In this document: positions 1-8,635 of the stretch, piece by piece
Numbering within the stretch: position 1 is the stretch's first letter
Layout: each line of letters opens with the position of its first letter
Assembly: GCA_016712505.1 (NCBI GenBank)
Contig: JADJQY010000002.1
Location: 434,001-498,000, forward strand
Length of the DNA: 64,000 nt
Source of the DNA: Candidatus Eiseniibacteriota bacterium
GTDB taxonomy: Bacteria; Eisenbacteria; RBG-16-71-46; CAIMUX01
Direction of reading: 5' to 3'
Position numbers and translations under genes: made by a program
Notes under the pieces: generated by a model
Databases searched by the model: none
What the model was told of the DNA's origin: nothing
The model's input: only the letters and a program-made list of their open reading frames with translations

Positions 1-1069
1 AGTAGAGGAGCAGGCACTTGTCCCGCGGGCAAGCGGCACCGGCGCGAAAGACCTCGCCCGCTTCCAGCGGGCGCAACCCCAGGAACTCGAACGAGAGGTC
101 GAGGGTCTCGATCTCCTTCTGCACGTAGCGGGCGATCTTCTCCGCCCGCTCGCGCGGCGGGTCGTTCTTGCCGCTGAGCTTCGAAAGCTGGAGACCCATG
201 CTGGCGTCCCGTTCGGCGGCCAGCCCTTCCCAGCGCCGCCCGTAGTAGTCGCTGAGGTACTTCCAGTCGGCCACGGTGGACCAGAGGACGAACGGGAAGG
301 TGCTGTCGCCCGGCGCGGAGGTCGCGGGATAGCGCGAGAAGATCTCGTCCACCCAGCCCCCCGGGCGAGCCGGCAGATTTCCGCCGACCCAGGTCCACTG
401 CTTGAACTCGCCTAGCGCCTTGCGCTGCCGGAGGAGTTCCTTGCCCACCGCCTCGAAACGGACCTCGAGGGCGTCGGGCACCTTGAGTGAGAGCTGTTGC
501 TCGACCACCGGCTCGGGTGCGCCGAAGTCGATGCGTCCCCAGCGGACGTTCATCTCGCCGCCGATCACGTTGTTGACGTGCCGATAGCGGATCTCGATCA
601 GATCCCCCGGCTCCACCTCGGGGAAGGTGACCGCGATGCCGCGCAGTGCCAGATAGGGACGAAAGTCGCGCACCCTCGGGTCGCCGGTGTCCTCGAGCGC
701 CCCGGGCTGCAGATCGATGGGCGTGTCCGGATCCTTCCAGATCCGCAGTCGCTCCGGGCGCACTCCCTGGGTGGCGCTCCAGTAGGGAATCCGCCAGGGG
801 GCGAAGGTGCGGCGGGCCCATTCTGGATCGAAGACCCGCGCCACCCGGTGCTCGATCACCACGGCGTTTCCCATTCCATCGACCTCGATCTCCCGATCGA
901 TCCCCATCCAGACCGCCGGGGCGCCGGGGAACTGCTCCGGCGTGACCTCGTTGAGGGCCATGGCGCGCACCTCGACATCCTCGAACGCCCGAGCCGGGGC
1001 GGCGAGCGTCAACCCCAGCGCGACGAGGCTCGAAAGGATTGCGCCGGTGCGCGTGCACGGGTCCTGCAT
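1..1069 (-). CDS. Secreted DUF3857/transglutaminase-type protein (partial)
   Basis: The C-terminus runs off the window start, leaving about 356 visible residues. The ATG at 1069 has a GGAG ribosome site about 8 nt upstream. The N-terminus is a signal peptide: a hydrophobic stretch ending in APARA at about residue 27. The middle looks like a DUF3857 domain, a beta-rich N-terminal partner of transglutaminase-like domains in exported proteins. At the window edge a segment with AACPRDKC resembles the Cys nucleophile region of that fold, but the catalytic His and Asp lie outside. It follows the next transglutaminase-like gene by about 30 nt on the same strand, so the two are probably co-transcribed. 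Substrate unknown. Confidence 0.75.
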   Translation of the reverse strand, partial: MQDPCTRTGAILSSLVALGLTLAAPARAFEDVEVRAMALNEVTPEQFPGAPAVWMGIDREIEVDGMGNAVVIEHRVARVFDPEWARRTFAPWRIPYWSATQGVRPERLRIWKDPDTPIDLQPGALEDTGDPRVRDFRPYLALRGIAVTFPEVEPGDLIEIRYRHVNNVIGGEMNVRWGRIDFGAPEPVVEQQLSLKVPDALEVRFEAVGKELLRQRKALGEFKQWTWVGGNLPARPGGWVDEIFSRYPATSAPGDSTFPFVLWSTVADWKYLSDYYGRRWEGLAAERDASMGLQLSKLSGKNDPPRERAEKIARYVQKEIETLDLSFEFLGLRPLEAGEVFRAGAACPRDKCLLLY

Positions 1070-1098
1070 CGATCCGGTCTCCTTCTCTCTGTGTCGCT

Positions 1099-2553
1099 TC
1101 ATTCCACGGCGAGCGTCGCGTCGACGACCCGCACTTCTACCCGCCCCATCCACGGTAGGATCCCCTCGGCGAGCGCATTGACCGATCCCGCGGTCAGAGT
1201 ACTCGACCCGAGGCCCAGGTAGCGTCCGTCAACCGGGGCGCGATCAAAGGTCGGATCGAGGCCGACCCAGGCGCCGCCATCCCAGATCTCGGTCCAGAGG
1301 TGGTACCCCATTTCTCCCCCCAGCGCCACCAGACCCGCCTTCACCCGGCTCGGAATCCCGGAGGCGCGGGTGAGCGCGGCGAGCAGCACGGCGTGCTCGG
1401 TGCAGTCCCCCTCGGCCGCGTCGAGGGTCGCCCGCGCGGAGGCAAATCCGACGGCGAAATCCTTGGTCCGGACGTGCCGGGCGACGAACCGTGACAGCCT
1501 CCGTGCGCGGAGCCAATCCGGTCCGGCCCCCGCTTCCCGCTGCGCCACGCGAACGATCTCCGGATCATCCGACTGGATCAGCGGCGAGGAGCGGAGGGCG
1601 CTGGAGTCGGGCAGGGGCGAGAGCGGCTCCTCGCCGGGAGAGGCTAGTCGCGACTCGATGTAGAGCACCGACGCGTCACCCCCGGCACGTCGGGCTGGTG
1701 CCACCACGTTCAGCGTGTTCAGGGGATTGCCGTCGAGGCGCGAAACCGCGTAGCGGACCGTCTCATAGGTTCCGCGCAGGGCCAGGGCCGGGTGCAATGG
1801 CACCTTCATCTGAAGCAGGATGTCGGCCGTCGGGCCGGATTCGAGCGCCTCCTCACGGCTGCAGCGGTCGGCGACGAGTGGCAGCAGATCCTCGACCCGG
1901 CGCAAGACGGCGCCACCCTGGTCGCGCCACTCGGTGCTCCCCGATTCCGGGGCATCGGGGGAGGCCACGTGGAATCGGGACGCGACCCGAGGCTGTTCTC
2001 CAGCCGTCTGCAGGGTGTCCTGGCCCAGGTAGTTGATCTCCACTTCGACCACCCGTTCCAGGTCCGCCCAGAAGGTGTGGAAACGCGCGCGCGCGTCCGG
2101 CGCGGTGCGGGCTATGTCGTACTGCTGGTCGACCGCGAACGGATCGAGCAGCCCCGGTGGGGTCGGAAGCGACGCGCGCGAGGTCCGCCCAGCCTCACGT
2201 CGCTCCAGGCGCAACGAGTCGGCGGCGAAGGCGACCTCGAGCATCAAGGTCTCGGCCGGTGCGGTCGAAGTCCAGGTCGCGAGTCGCACTCCCGTCGTCG
2301 TGCGCCGGAGACGGCTGCGATTCCAGAGGCGGATCTCCGCCCCCTGGCGAAGGACGCGAAAGAGCGACTCCTGCTCGAAGTCTCCTGAGTTCTCGGACTC
2401 GCGCACCCACCCGGCGCGGATGCCGTCGAGACGCAGCGCGTACCATCGCTCCCCGGCCGGGGGCGGTTCGGCGGCGGCCCCGGACAGGGGGGAGCAGACG
2501 GCCGAAAGAAACCCGGCGAGATAGCAAATTGAGGCGAATTTCAAGGTGGACAC
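1099..2553 (-). CDS. Exported transglutaminase-like cysteine protease/peptidase
   Basis: 484 residues from a GTG start. An N-terminal hydrophobic segment (about residues 5-27) looks like a signal peptide. The last third is a transglutaminase-like core with the full triad: Cys near 384 in GDCTEHA, His near 418 in YHLW, Asp near 433 in DPTF. In this superfamily such proteins cleave or cross-link peptide or isopeptide bonds, often on cell-wall or secreted substrates; the substrate here cannot be read. The N-terminal 300 residues are beta-rich and not recognised. There is no ribosome site, but a TAGAAT box sits 6 nt before the GTG, suggesting a leaderless mRNA. It is followed closely by a second transglutaminase-type gene. 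Confidence 0.8.
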   Translation of the reverse strand: MSTLKFASICYLAGFLSAVCSPLSGAAAEPPPAGERWYALRLDGIRAGWVRESENSGDFEQESLFRVLRQGAEIRLWNRSRLRRTTTGVRLATWTSTAPAETLMLEVAFAADSLRLERREAGRTSRASLPTPPGLLDPFAVDQQYDIARTAPDARARFHTFWADLERVVEVEINYLGQDTLQTAGEQPRVASRFHVASPDAPESGSTEWRDQGGAVLRRVEDLLPLVADRCSREEALESGPTADILLQMKVPLHPALALRGTYETVRYAVSRLDGNPLNTLNVVAPARRAGGDASVLYIESRLASPGEEPLSPLPDSSALRSSPLIQSDDPEIVRVAQREAGAGPDWLRARRLSRFVARHVRTKDFAVGFASARATLDAAEGDCTEHAVLLAALTRASGIPSRVKAGLVALGGEMGYHLWTEIWDGGAWVGLDPTFDRAPVDGRYLGLGSSTLTAGSVNALAEGILPWMGRVEVRVVDATLAVE

Positions 2554-2559
2554 GTGCCG

Positions 2560-2565
2560 ATTCTA
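2560..2565 (-). promoter_or_regulatory. -10 box of a probable leaderless promoter
   Basis: On the minus strand TAGAAT ends 6 nt before the GTG start at 2553, placing the expected transcription start at or next to the start codon. No good -35 box and no ribosome site are visible. The same geometry recurs at four other genes in the window. Confidence 0.5.
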
Positions 2566-2604
2566 GAGGTCGGCGTGGGCCGGCTGCACTTGTACTTTCT
2601 TCTC

Positions 2605-2633
2605 TTGACACCTTTCGGAGCGGCCCATTAAAT
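2605..2633 (+). promoter_or_regulatory. Strong sigma-70-type promoter for the acidic protein
   Basis: TTGACA (2605-2610), a 17-nt spacer, then TTAAAT (2628-2633). This is a perfect -35 with a good -10. Transcription would start near 2640, giving a leader of about 160 nt before the acidic-protein gene at 2802. It sits back-to-back with the minus-strand transglutaminase gene. Confidence 0.7.
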
Positions 2634-2801
2634 CGCGACCTTGTCACGGCAGGAGGCGCCCTGGGCGTCGTTCGCTTCCGCAGGGGAGGCGCGGACTTCG
2701 CGGTCCGAGAAGACGCGAAGGCTCGGTCGAGGTTCGTTGTCGACGGGAGGAAGGGATCCGGTCCCACCATCCGTCTCAAGCGGTTTCATGAGGAGGGCCA
2801 G

Positions 2802-3059
2802 ATGTTGGAGGAACTTCTTCTCCGTGGCTTCGCGGGCAGTGAGGCACTGCTCCCGGAGTTCCCCGTCGTAGCGGGGCGTGACGAATTCGAAGAGGACGAA
2901 GAGGACGAAGACCTCGATGATCTCGACGATGACGATGACGACTGGGACGACGAAGAAGACGAGGATGACGACGACTGGGACGACGATGAGGAAGAGGACG
3001 AGGACTGGGAGGACGACGAGGAGGAGGACGACTGGGAGGAGGAGGACGACGACGCCTAG
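2802..3059 (+). CDS. Extremely acidic small protein with spaced tryptophans
   Basis: 85 residues. The ATG has an AGGAGG ribosome site 5 nt upstream, and a consensus promoter and a 10-bp terminator hairpin bracket the gene, so it looks like a genuine, well-expressed monocistronic unit. Residues 1-26 form a short, partly hydrophobic head (MLEELLLRGF at the start). Residues 27-85 are almost only Asp and Glu, broken by Trp at 48, 59, 69 and 78, each inside a D/E-W-D/E context and spaced 11, 10 and 9 residues apart. No known family is recognised. Possible roles are a DNA or basic-protein mimic, a cation buffer, or a chaperone-like polyanion; all are guesses. The acidic codons alternate irregularly, so it is not a simple microsatellite. 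Reading frames on the other strand here are GC-rich shadows. Confidence 0.75.
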   Translation: MLEELLLRGFAGSEALLPEFPVVAGRDEFEEDEEDEDLDDLDDDDDDWDDEEDEDDDDWDDDEEEDEDWEDDEEEDDWEEEDDDA

Positions 3060-3069
3060 GCTCGGTTCT

Positions 3070-3129
3070 CCTGGGTGCGGCCTTCCGGGACGCGGCCTTC
3101 CAAGGTTGGGCTCTCCAGGGCGCTCGAGC
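3070..3129. repeat. Degenerate 15-bp tandem repeat, four copies
   Basis: Four consecutive 15-nt units beginning CC and sharing GGG and GGCCTT-like blocks follow the acidic gene stop. They are noncoding and show partial divergence. Confidence 0.45.
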
Positions 3130-3224
3130 ACTTCGAGATCCCGGCTTCTCGAGGTGCGAGTTTCCTCCGACAGATCCGCCGTCTGAACGCGTTTTCCCGT
3201 TGAACCGACTGACCGGTTGAACTT

Positions 3225-3257
3225 ACTGCCCCGATGAGGAAGAATCTTCGGGGCAGT
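3225..3257 (+). terminator. Terminator hairpin after the acidic protein
   Basis: A 10-bp perfect stem (ACTGCCCCGA at 3225-3234 with its complement at 3248-3257) has a 13-nt loop and is followed by TGCGTTTCC. The U-tract is weak. It lies between the acidic gene and the phosphatase, so the phosphatase start must lie downstream of it. Confidence 0.6.
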
Positions 3258-3346
3258 TGCGTTTCCAGGGTGCGTCCGACAGGACGGAAGTCTTCGCCGT
3301 GACCGGCAGGTGCGCCCGCACCCGCGTGGATCGAAGGAGCGACTGG

Positions 3347-4150
3347 TTGAAACTGGATTGGCACGGTCGGTCGGAAGTGGGCCACGTCCGCGAGCGTAAT
3401 GAAGATGCCTATGCGGCCGGCCAGCCGGATGCCGATCCGCGGGTCTTCGCCGTGGCGGATGGAATGGGCGGACATCCCGGGGGAGACCAGGCTTCGCGCC
3501 TTGCCGTCGACGTGGTACTGCAGGCCCCGCCAATCCAGCGGCGCGAATCGATCCGGGAATACCTCGCGCGGCTGCACCACGATGCCGCCATCTCGCTGCA
3601 GGAATTCAGCCGCGCTCATGTCGAGTTCAAGGACATGGGGACCACCTTCACCCTCGCCGCCTTCAGTCGCGGTCTCTGTTACCTCTGCCACGTCGGGGAC
3701 ACGCGGCTCTACTGGATCCGCAGTGGGGAGCGACTTCGGGTCACCCGCGATCACACCTTGGCCCAGGAGATGGTCGAGAGCGGACGCCTCCTGCCCGAAG
3801 AGGCGGAGGATCACCCGATGTCGAACGTCCTCACCCGCTGTCTGGGAGTCTGTCCCGACCAGCGGGCGGACCTGCCGGAGCGCGGACTGGTAGTGGAAGC
3901 GGGAGATCGTTTCATCCTGGCCAGCGACGGCCTGGTGAAGGCGGTCGCCACCGCCGATCTGGCCGCCCTGATCGCCGACCGATCGGCGCAGCAAGCGGCC
4001 GATGCGCTGGTCCAGGCTGCTCTCGCCGGTGGAGCGCCCGACAACGTCACCGTCATCGTGGTGGAGATCGTCGATCCGGATGCGGGGACGAGAGCGTCCG
4101 AGGGGATTTCCTTCGCCGACGTGCGCGAGTATCCCTGGGCTGCGCACTAG
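3347..4150 (+). CDS. PP2C-family serine/threonine phosphatase
   Basis: About 267 residues. It carries the PP2C metal and active-site motifs: RNED near the N-terminus, ADGMGGH, a central GDTRLY, SDGL, and DNVTVIVV near the C-terminus. These enzymes are soluble Mn/Mg-dependent phosphatases that reverse Hanks-type Ser/Thr kinases. No kinase gene is in the window. The TTG at 3347 is preferred because GAAGGAG lies 7 nt upstream and the conserved region starts immediately after. The frame stays open further upstream, but an earlier TTG at 3257 falls inside the terminator stem. The gene stands alone between noncoding repeats. Confidence 0.88.
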   Translation: MKLDWHGRSEVGHVRERNEDAYAAGQPDADPRVFAVADGMGGHPGGDQASRLAVDVVLQAPPIQRRESIREYLARLHHDAAISLQEFSRAHVEFKDMGTTFTLAAFSRGLCYLCHVGDTRLYWIRSGERLRVTRDHTLAQEMVESGRLLPEEAEDHPMSNVLTRCLGVCPDQRADLPERGLVVEAGDRFILASDGLVKAVATADLAALIADRSAQQAADALVQAALAGGAPDNVTVIVVEIVDPDAGTRASEGISFADVREYPWAAH

Positions 4151-4162
4151 CAGGCTGCCGGC

Positions 4163-4206
4163 GCTTCAGGTCACGGGAGCTTGAGGCCACGGGAGCTTGA
4201 GGCCAG
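4163..4206. repeat. 16-bp tandem repeat, 2.75 copies
   Basis: The unit GCTTGAGGCCACGGGA repeats with two differences in the first copy. It lies in the gap between the convergent phosphatase and RNA methyltransferase genes. Confidence 0.6.
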
Positions 4207-4263
4207 TAGCCGCGCCCGACCGTTCCTCGGTCCAGTGGCCCCAACCCTCCATCAACCCGGGTC

Positions 4264-4707
<444 letters not shown>

Positions 4708-4773
4708 TCCGTAAAGCGGGAGCGGATGCTCCAGTCGGGGGCCGGCATCGATCGAGCGATCCCGGCCCCCGAA

Positions 4774-4818
4774 CTGGTCGGTCCAGCTCCGGTCGGTCCA
4801 GCTCTGGTCGGCCGCGCC
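4774..4818. repeat. 15-bp tandem repeat, three copies
   Basis: Units CTGGTCGGTCCAGCT, CCGGTCGGTCCAGCT and a diverged third copy lie in the short gap between the aminotransferase and the RNA methyltransferase gene. Confidence 0.6.
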
Positions 4819-4904
4819 CGGGGGCGCGACCGACGGATCTCCGGATGCGCCCGAAATCGCGATCTCGGGCCTGCGGTGTCGCTCCCGATCGGGCGGCCGC
4901 AGGC

Positions 4905-6005
4905 TCAGAGCGCCTTCTTGAGCGCGGCCACGACGGTGTCGATCTGCGCCTCGGTAATCTCCGGGTAGATCGGGAGCGAGAGCACCTCGCGCCCGGCCCG
5001 CTCGGTCTCCGGCAGCGAGCCTTCGGGGATGCCGAGATAGCGATAGGCCGGTTGCAGGTGGAGGGGCACCGGGTAGTGAATGCCGGCATCGATCCCCTGC
5101 TCACGCAGCCCCGCCAGGACCCGGTCGCGCTCCGCCACCCGGATCACATACAGGTGATAGACCGGTTCGGCCCACGAGGCGGGCTTCTGAATGCTGACCC
5201 CGGCGACGGAACGCAGCCGTTCGTCGTAGAGGCGAGCGGCGCGCCGCCGCTCTTCATTCCAGCTCTCGAGGTGACGCAGCTTGACGTCGAGGATTGCCGC
5301 CTGCAGTCCGTCGAGGCGATAGTTGTAGCCCTCCTCGTCGTGGAGGTACTTCTCCGCCCGGCCGTGGTTCGCCAGCCGGTTCATCCGATCGGCCTGTTCG
5401 GCCGACTCGCAGGTGACCGCGCCGGCGTCGCCGTAGGCGCCCAGGTTCTTGCCCGGATAGAAGCTGAAGGTCGCGATCGGGGCCAGGGCCCCGCAGCTCC
5501 GGCCATGGTACTTCGCTCCGTGCGCCTGGGCCGCGTCCTCGACCACCGTGATCCCGTGGGCGCGCGCGATCTCGAGGATCGGTCCCATGTCGGCCGGGTG
5601 TCCGTAGATGTGAACGGGCAGAATCACCTTGGTCTTCGGGGTGATCGCCGCCACCAGTTGCGCCGGGTCCATGGTGTAGGTCTCAGGATCGATGTCGACG
5701 AAGCGGACGCGCGCTCCCATCGGCTTCACCACCTCCGCGGTTGCGATGAAGGTGTGCGATACGGTGATCACCTCGTCTCCCGGTCCCACTCCCGCGGCCA
5801 GGAGCGCGAGGTGGAGGGCCGAGGTTCCGGAGGAGCAACCGACAGCGTGCTTCGCGCCGCAGAATCGGGCGAAGTTCTGCTCGAACCGCTTCACCGTCGG
5901 TCCGCCGATGAACGCGGTGGCGTGGATCACCTCGGAAATCGCGGCGTCGATCTCGCTTCCGATCTTCGCGTACTGAGCCTTCAGGTCGACCAACGGGATC
6001 TGCAT
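4905..6005 (-). CDS. DegT/DnrJ/EryC1-family sugar aminotransferase
   Basis: 366 residues. The ATG at 6005 has AAGGAG 8 nt upstream and gives the typical N-terminus MQIPLVDLKAQY. It is a PLP-dependent type I fold enzyme that aminates nucleotide-activated keto-sugars. Visible motifs are SSGTSALHLAL, HIYGHPADM, EDAAQAHGA, and SFYPGKNLGAYGDAGA, which holds the Schiff-base Lys. It directly follows a Gfo/Idh/MocA dehydrogenase, a pairing known from the WbpB/WbpE and WlbA/WlbC steps that make 3-amino uronic acids for surface polysaccharides. A similar step is inferred here; the exact sugar is not determined. Confidence 0.9.
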   Translation of the reverse strand: MQIPLVDLKAQYAKIGSEIDAAISEVIHATAFIGGPTVKRFEQNFARFCGAKHAVGCSSGTSALHLALLAAGVGPGDEVITVSHTFIATAEVVKPMGARVRFVDIDPETYTMDPAQLVAAITPKTKVILPVHIYGHPADMGPILEIARAHGITVVEDAAQAHGAKYHGRSCGALAPIATFSFYPGKNLGAYGDAGAVTCESAEQADRMNRLANHGRAEKYLHDEEGYNYRLDGLQAAILDVKLRHLESWNEERRRAARLYDERLRSVAGVSIQKPASWAEPVYHLYVIRVAERDRVLAGLREQGIDAGIHYPVPLHLQPAYRYLGIPEGSLPETERAGREVLSLPIYPEITEAQIDTVVAALKKAL

Positions 6006-6104
6006 CGAAACACTCCTTGGCGGCGCGCGCCCGGACGGTTCCTCCATCCGGTGCGGGCTGGTTTTCGGCCTTCGTTCCGGTCGGGTTCCCTCGACCGGAA
6101 CGAA

Positions 6105-7181
6105 TCACTCCTGGGTCAGGGGGGCGCCGAGGCGGCAACGTCGCGCTTCGAAGCGGAGCTGCACCTCCTGGCCCGTTTCCATCGATTCGTAGATCGCGTG
6201 GATCACCTCGAGCGAGCGGCGTCCCTGGATGCCGTCGATCAGGGCGCGGCGCTGATCGTGCAGCGCCTCCACCACGTTGAGGTAGAACTGGTGATGCGCA
6301 AAGGTCGCGCCGGCCGGGTTGCGCGCGTGGTCGCGACGGATCTCTTCGTCCTCCGGCGTCTCCTCGCGGAAACGCCAGGTCTTGAGCTCGTTGGCGGCGA
6401 AGCCGCCGATCTCGATCGTGCCCCCTTCGCCGTAGAGGTTCAGGCTTCCTTCGAGGTCCTTGGGTTGCACGCTGGTCGAGGCTTCCACGATGCCGAGTCC
6501 GCCGCTGCGGAACTTGAGCAGCACGGCGCCCAGGTCCTCGACCTCGATCTGGTGCATGACGGTTCGACCCTGGGCGTAGACCGATTCGACGTCGCCCATC
6601 ATCCAGATCAGGAGATCGATGTGGTGGCTCGCCTGATTGGTCAGCACGCCGCCGTCCATCTCCCAGGTCCCGCGCCACGGTTCCTCGTCGTAGTAGGCCT
6701 GGGAGCGGTTCCAGAGCACGCGGACGTCGCCGAGGAAGATACGTCCCATGCGTCCCGATTCGATCGCTTCGCGCGCCTTGCGCACCGGGGCGTTGTAGCG
6801 GTTCTGCTTGACCACGAAGAGCTTCACCCCGGCGCGGTCGCAGGCCTCGATCAGGCGGTCCGCCTCGTCGAGGCGCAGGGCCATCGGCTTCTCCACCACC
6901 ACATGCTTGCCCGCTCGGGCCAGTTGCATTCCCTGCCGGGCGTGCAGCCCGCTCGGCGTGCAGACGACTCCGAGGCGGATCTCGGGATCGGAGCAGACCG
7001 CCTCCAGATCGGGAAGGACGCGAGCCCCTTCCACCTCGGCGGCGATCGCGGCGGCCCGCTTCGGATCGGCATCCACCACCGCGCTCAGCTTCAGATTCGG
7101 GATGGCACGCAACACCTGGACATGTTTCCGCGCGATCTTTCCGCATCCGATGAGGGCGACCGGGATGACCTCTCGTTCCAT
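6105..7181 (-). CDS. Gfo/Idh/MocA-family NAD(P)-dependent sugar oxidoreductase
   Basis: 358 residues from the ATG at 7181, preceded by GGAGGT. Residues 5-120 form a Rossmann domain (ALIGCGKIARKH nucleotide loop, VVEKPMAL with the EKP motif). The remainder is the family C-terminal beta-sheet domain, including GGVLTNQASHHIDL. Enzymes of this type oxidise nucleotide sugars; with the adjacent aminotransferase a UDP-HexNAcA 3-dehydrogenase role is plausible. An in-frame ATG 18 nt upstream is less likely because it has no ribosome site. Confidence 0.9.
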   Translation of the reverse strand: MEREVIPVALIGCGKIARKHVQVLRAIPNLKLSAVVDADPKRAAAIAAEVEGARVLPDLEAVCSDPEIRLGVVCTPSGLHARQGMQLARAGKHVVVEKPMALRLDEADRLIEACDRAGVKLFVVKQNRYNAPVRKAREAIESGRMGRIFLGDVRVLWNRSQAYYDEEPWRGTWEMDGGVLTNQASHHIDLLIWMMGDVESVYAQGRTVMHQIEVEDLGAVLLKFRSGGLGIVEASTSVQPKDLEGSLNLYGEGGTIEIGGFAANELKTWRFREETPEDEEIRRDHARNPAGATFAHHQFYLNVVEALHDQRRALIDGIQGRRSLEVIHAIYESMETGQEVQLRFEARRCRLGAPLTQE

Positions 7182-7219
7182 CTCAAACCTCCGTTCCATC
7201 TGACCGGGGCATTCCGGCG

Positions 7220-7249
7220 ATTCTAGTCGCCCGCTCTCGGCCCGGACAA
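7220..7249 (-). promoter_or_regulatory. Candidate promoter for the oxidoreductase-aminotransferase pair
   Basis: On the minus strand TTGTCC (7249-7244), 18 nt, TAGAAT (7225-7220). It overlaps the stop of the upstream glycosyltransferase gene and predicts a leader of about 32 nt before the ATG at 7181. Confidence 0.45.
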
Positions 7250-8632
7250 GGCGTCCTTCCCCAGGCGATCGAAGAGGCCGGCCAGCGCCCCCGTCAACTC
7301 GACCCGCGAGTAGGCCGCGACCTCGCCGGGGCGCGGTTGACCGAAGGCCGGCTGCCCGGATCGATACGCCGCCAGTGCCTCGGCCAGGGCGGCGCGGATC
7401 GCCTGGGCGTCGCGGGGCAGGACCACTCTTCCGGCGCCGGTGCGCCGGAGCAACTCCGCCGCTTCCCCCTCCGGGGCCAGGGCCAGGATCGGTCGTCCGG
7501 AGCCGAGGTACTCGAACAGCTTTCCGGTGAGCATCCCTCGGCTCTGCGGGTCGTCGACGATCAGCAGGAGCAGCAGGTGGCTGTCGAGTAGCGCCTGCAC
7601 GCTCTCTCCGTGCGGGCGGTAGCCGTCGAGGCGGACGATCCGGTCGAGGGGCGGAGCCGAGAGGGCATCGATCATCCCTTGATCCAGCCGCCCGACGAAG
7701 CGCAACTCCATCTCTTGGGCAAGCTGCGGCTCCTCACGCAGCCACCGGGTGAGCACCTCGAGCAGGGTATGGGGGATGCGCGAGCCGTGGAGCGAGCCGG
7801 TGTGCACCAGGGTCCACTTGCGGGCCGGTCGCGGCTGGAGCGAGGCGAAGTCGGCCGGATCGAACCCGTTGGCGATCCGATGGAACTTGGTGGGATCCAG
7901 ATCCCGATACCGTTCGAGCAGGTTGTCGCGGATGGCGTGATTCACCGTGACCACCGCGGCCGCGGCGCGGAGGCATGAGTGCTCGAGTCGCTCGTCCACC
8001 CGCCGCGCCCAACCGGGGCGCTCCGGATAGTACGGCGCGCGGGTCCATGGGTCGCGGTAGTCGACCACGAGCGGGAGGCCGCTCGTCTCGGCCAGGCGTC
8101 GACCGATCCAGTGCGTGGTGAAGGGTGGTCCGGAGGCGAAGATCACCCGAGGTTGGTGGCGCTGGATCAGGTCGCGGCCCGTGGCCGTGGCCCCAGGCAG
8201 CCAGCCAACCCTTCCGTCCGGGATGAAGAGCGCGCCGCGCAGGAGGCGCGCCGCTCGCTCTCGCCACCCGACCCGATGTTGCGAGACGGTGTCGATGTCC
8301 AGCGTGGTGCTCCTCCCGCGCTTTCCGGTCAAGCGACGGTAGAGCGCGTAGAACTCGAAGATCGGGGCGCGCGCGATCACCGCCTGCTCCGGAATCTCGG
8401 CCGCGAGCGAGGGGTCGAGGACCGGGAACTCCGCGTCCTCGGGAACGGTGAGGATCAACGGCCGGTAGCCGAAGGTGGGGAGGTAGCGGCTGAACTTCAG
8501 CACCCGTTGCACCCCCGGCCCGCCGGAGGGGGGATAGTAGTAACTGACCAGCAGCGCGGAGCGGGCACCCGGTTTGACAGTGTCGGACGGCGTTTCTATA
8601 CTGCCGCGGCCTTGGTCCGGTGGGTTCTGCAA
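7223..8632 (-). CDS. Glycosyltransferase family 4-like protein
   Basis: 469 residues. The N-terminal domain starts with YYYPPSGGPGVQR, a GT-B signature loop, and continues with DYRDPW. The C-terminal domain has HTGSL, FVGRL and KLFEYLGSGRPILAL, the donor-binding region of GT4 enzymes. It should transfer a sugar from a nucleotide donor on the cytoplasmic side of the inner membrane. The start is TTG at 8632, supported by GGGAGG 9 nt upstream that overlaps the end of the methyltransferase gene (3-nt gap), so the two are translationally linked. Confidence 0.85.
   Translation of the reverse strand: MQNPPDQGRGSIETPSDTVKPGARSALLVSYYYPPSGGPGVQRVLKFSRYLPTFGYRPLILTVPEDAEFPVLDPSLAAEIPEQAVIARAPIFEFYALYRRLTGKRGRSTTLDIDTVSQHRVGWRERAARLLRGALFIPDGRVGWLPGATATGRDLIQRHQPRVIFASGPPFTTHWIGRRLAETSGLPLVVDYRDPWTRAPYYPERPGWARRVDERLEHSCLRAAAAVVTVNHAIRDNLLERYRDLDPTKFHRIANGFDPADFASLQPRPARKWTLVHTGSLHGSRIPHTLLEVLTRWLREEPQLAQEMELRFVGRLDQGMIDALSAPPLDRIVRLDGYRPHGESVQALLDSHLLLLLIVDDPQSRGMLTGKLFEYLGSGRPILALAPEGEAAELLRRTGAGRVVLPRDAQAIRAALAEALAAYRSGQPAFGQPRPGEVAAYSRVELTGALAGLFDRLGKDALSGPRAGD
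8574..8602 (+). promoter_or_regulatory. Consensus promoter antisense to the glycosyltransferase 5' end
   Basis: TTGACA (8574-8579), exactly 17 nt, TATACT (8597-8602) on the plus strand. It lies inside codons about 10-20 of the minus-strand glycosyltransferase and points into the methyltransferase gene antisense. The first plausible plus-strand gene is at 9631. No small gene is visible directly behind it. Confidence 0.45.
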
Positions 8633-8635
8633 GGT

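Noticed and set aside
3257..3346. TTG at 3257 as the phosphatase start
   Set aside because: It is the last base pair of the terminator stem, lacks a ribosome site, and the added 30 residues are not family-like.
4845..7226. Long plus-strand frame across the aminotransferase and oxidoreductase genes
   Set aside because: It spans two well-defined minus-strand enzyme genes and shows no motif of its own.
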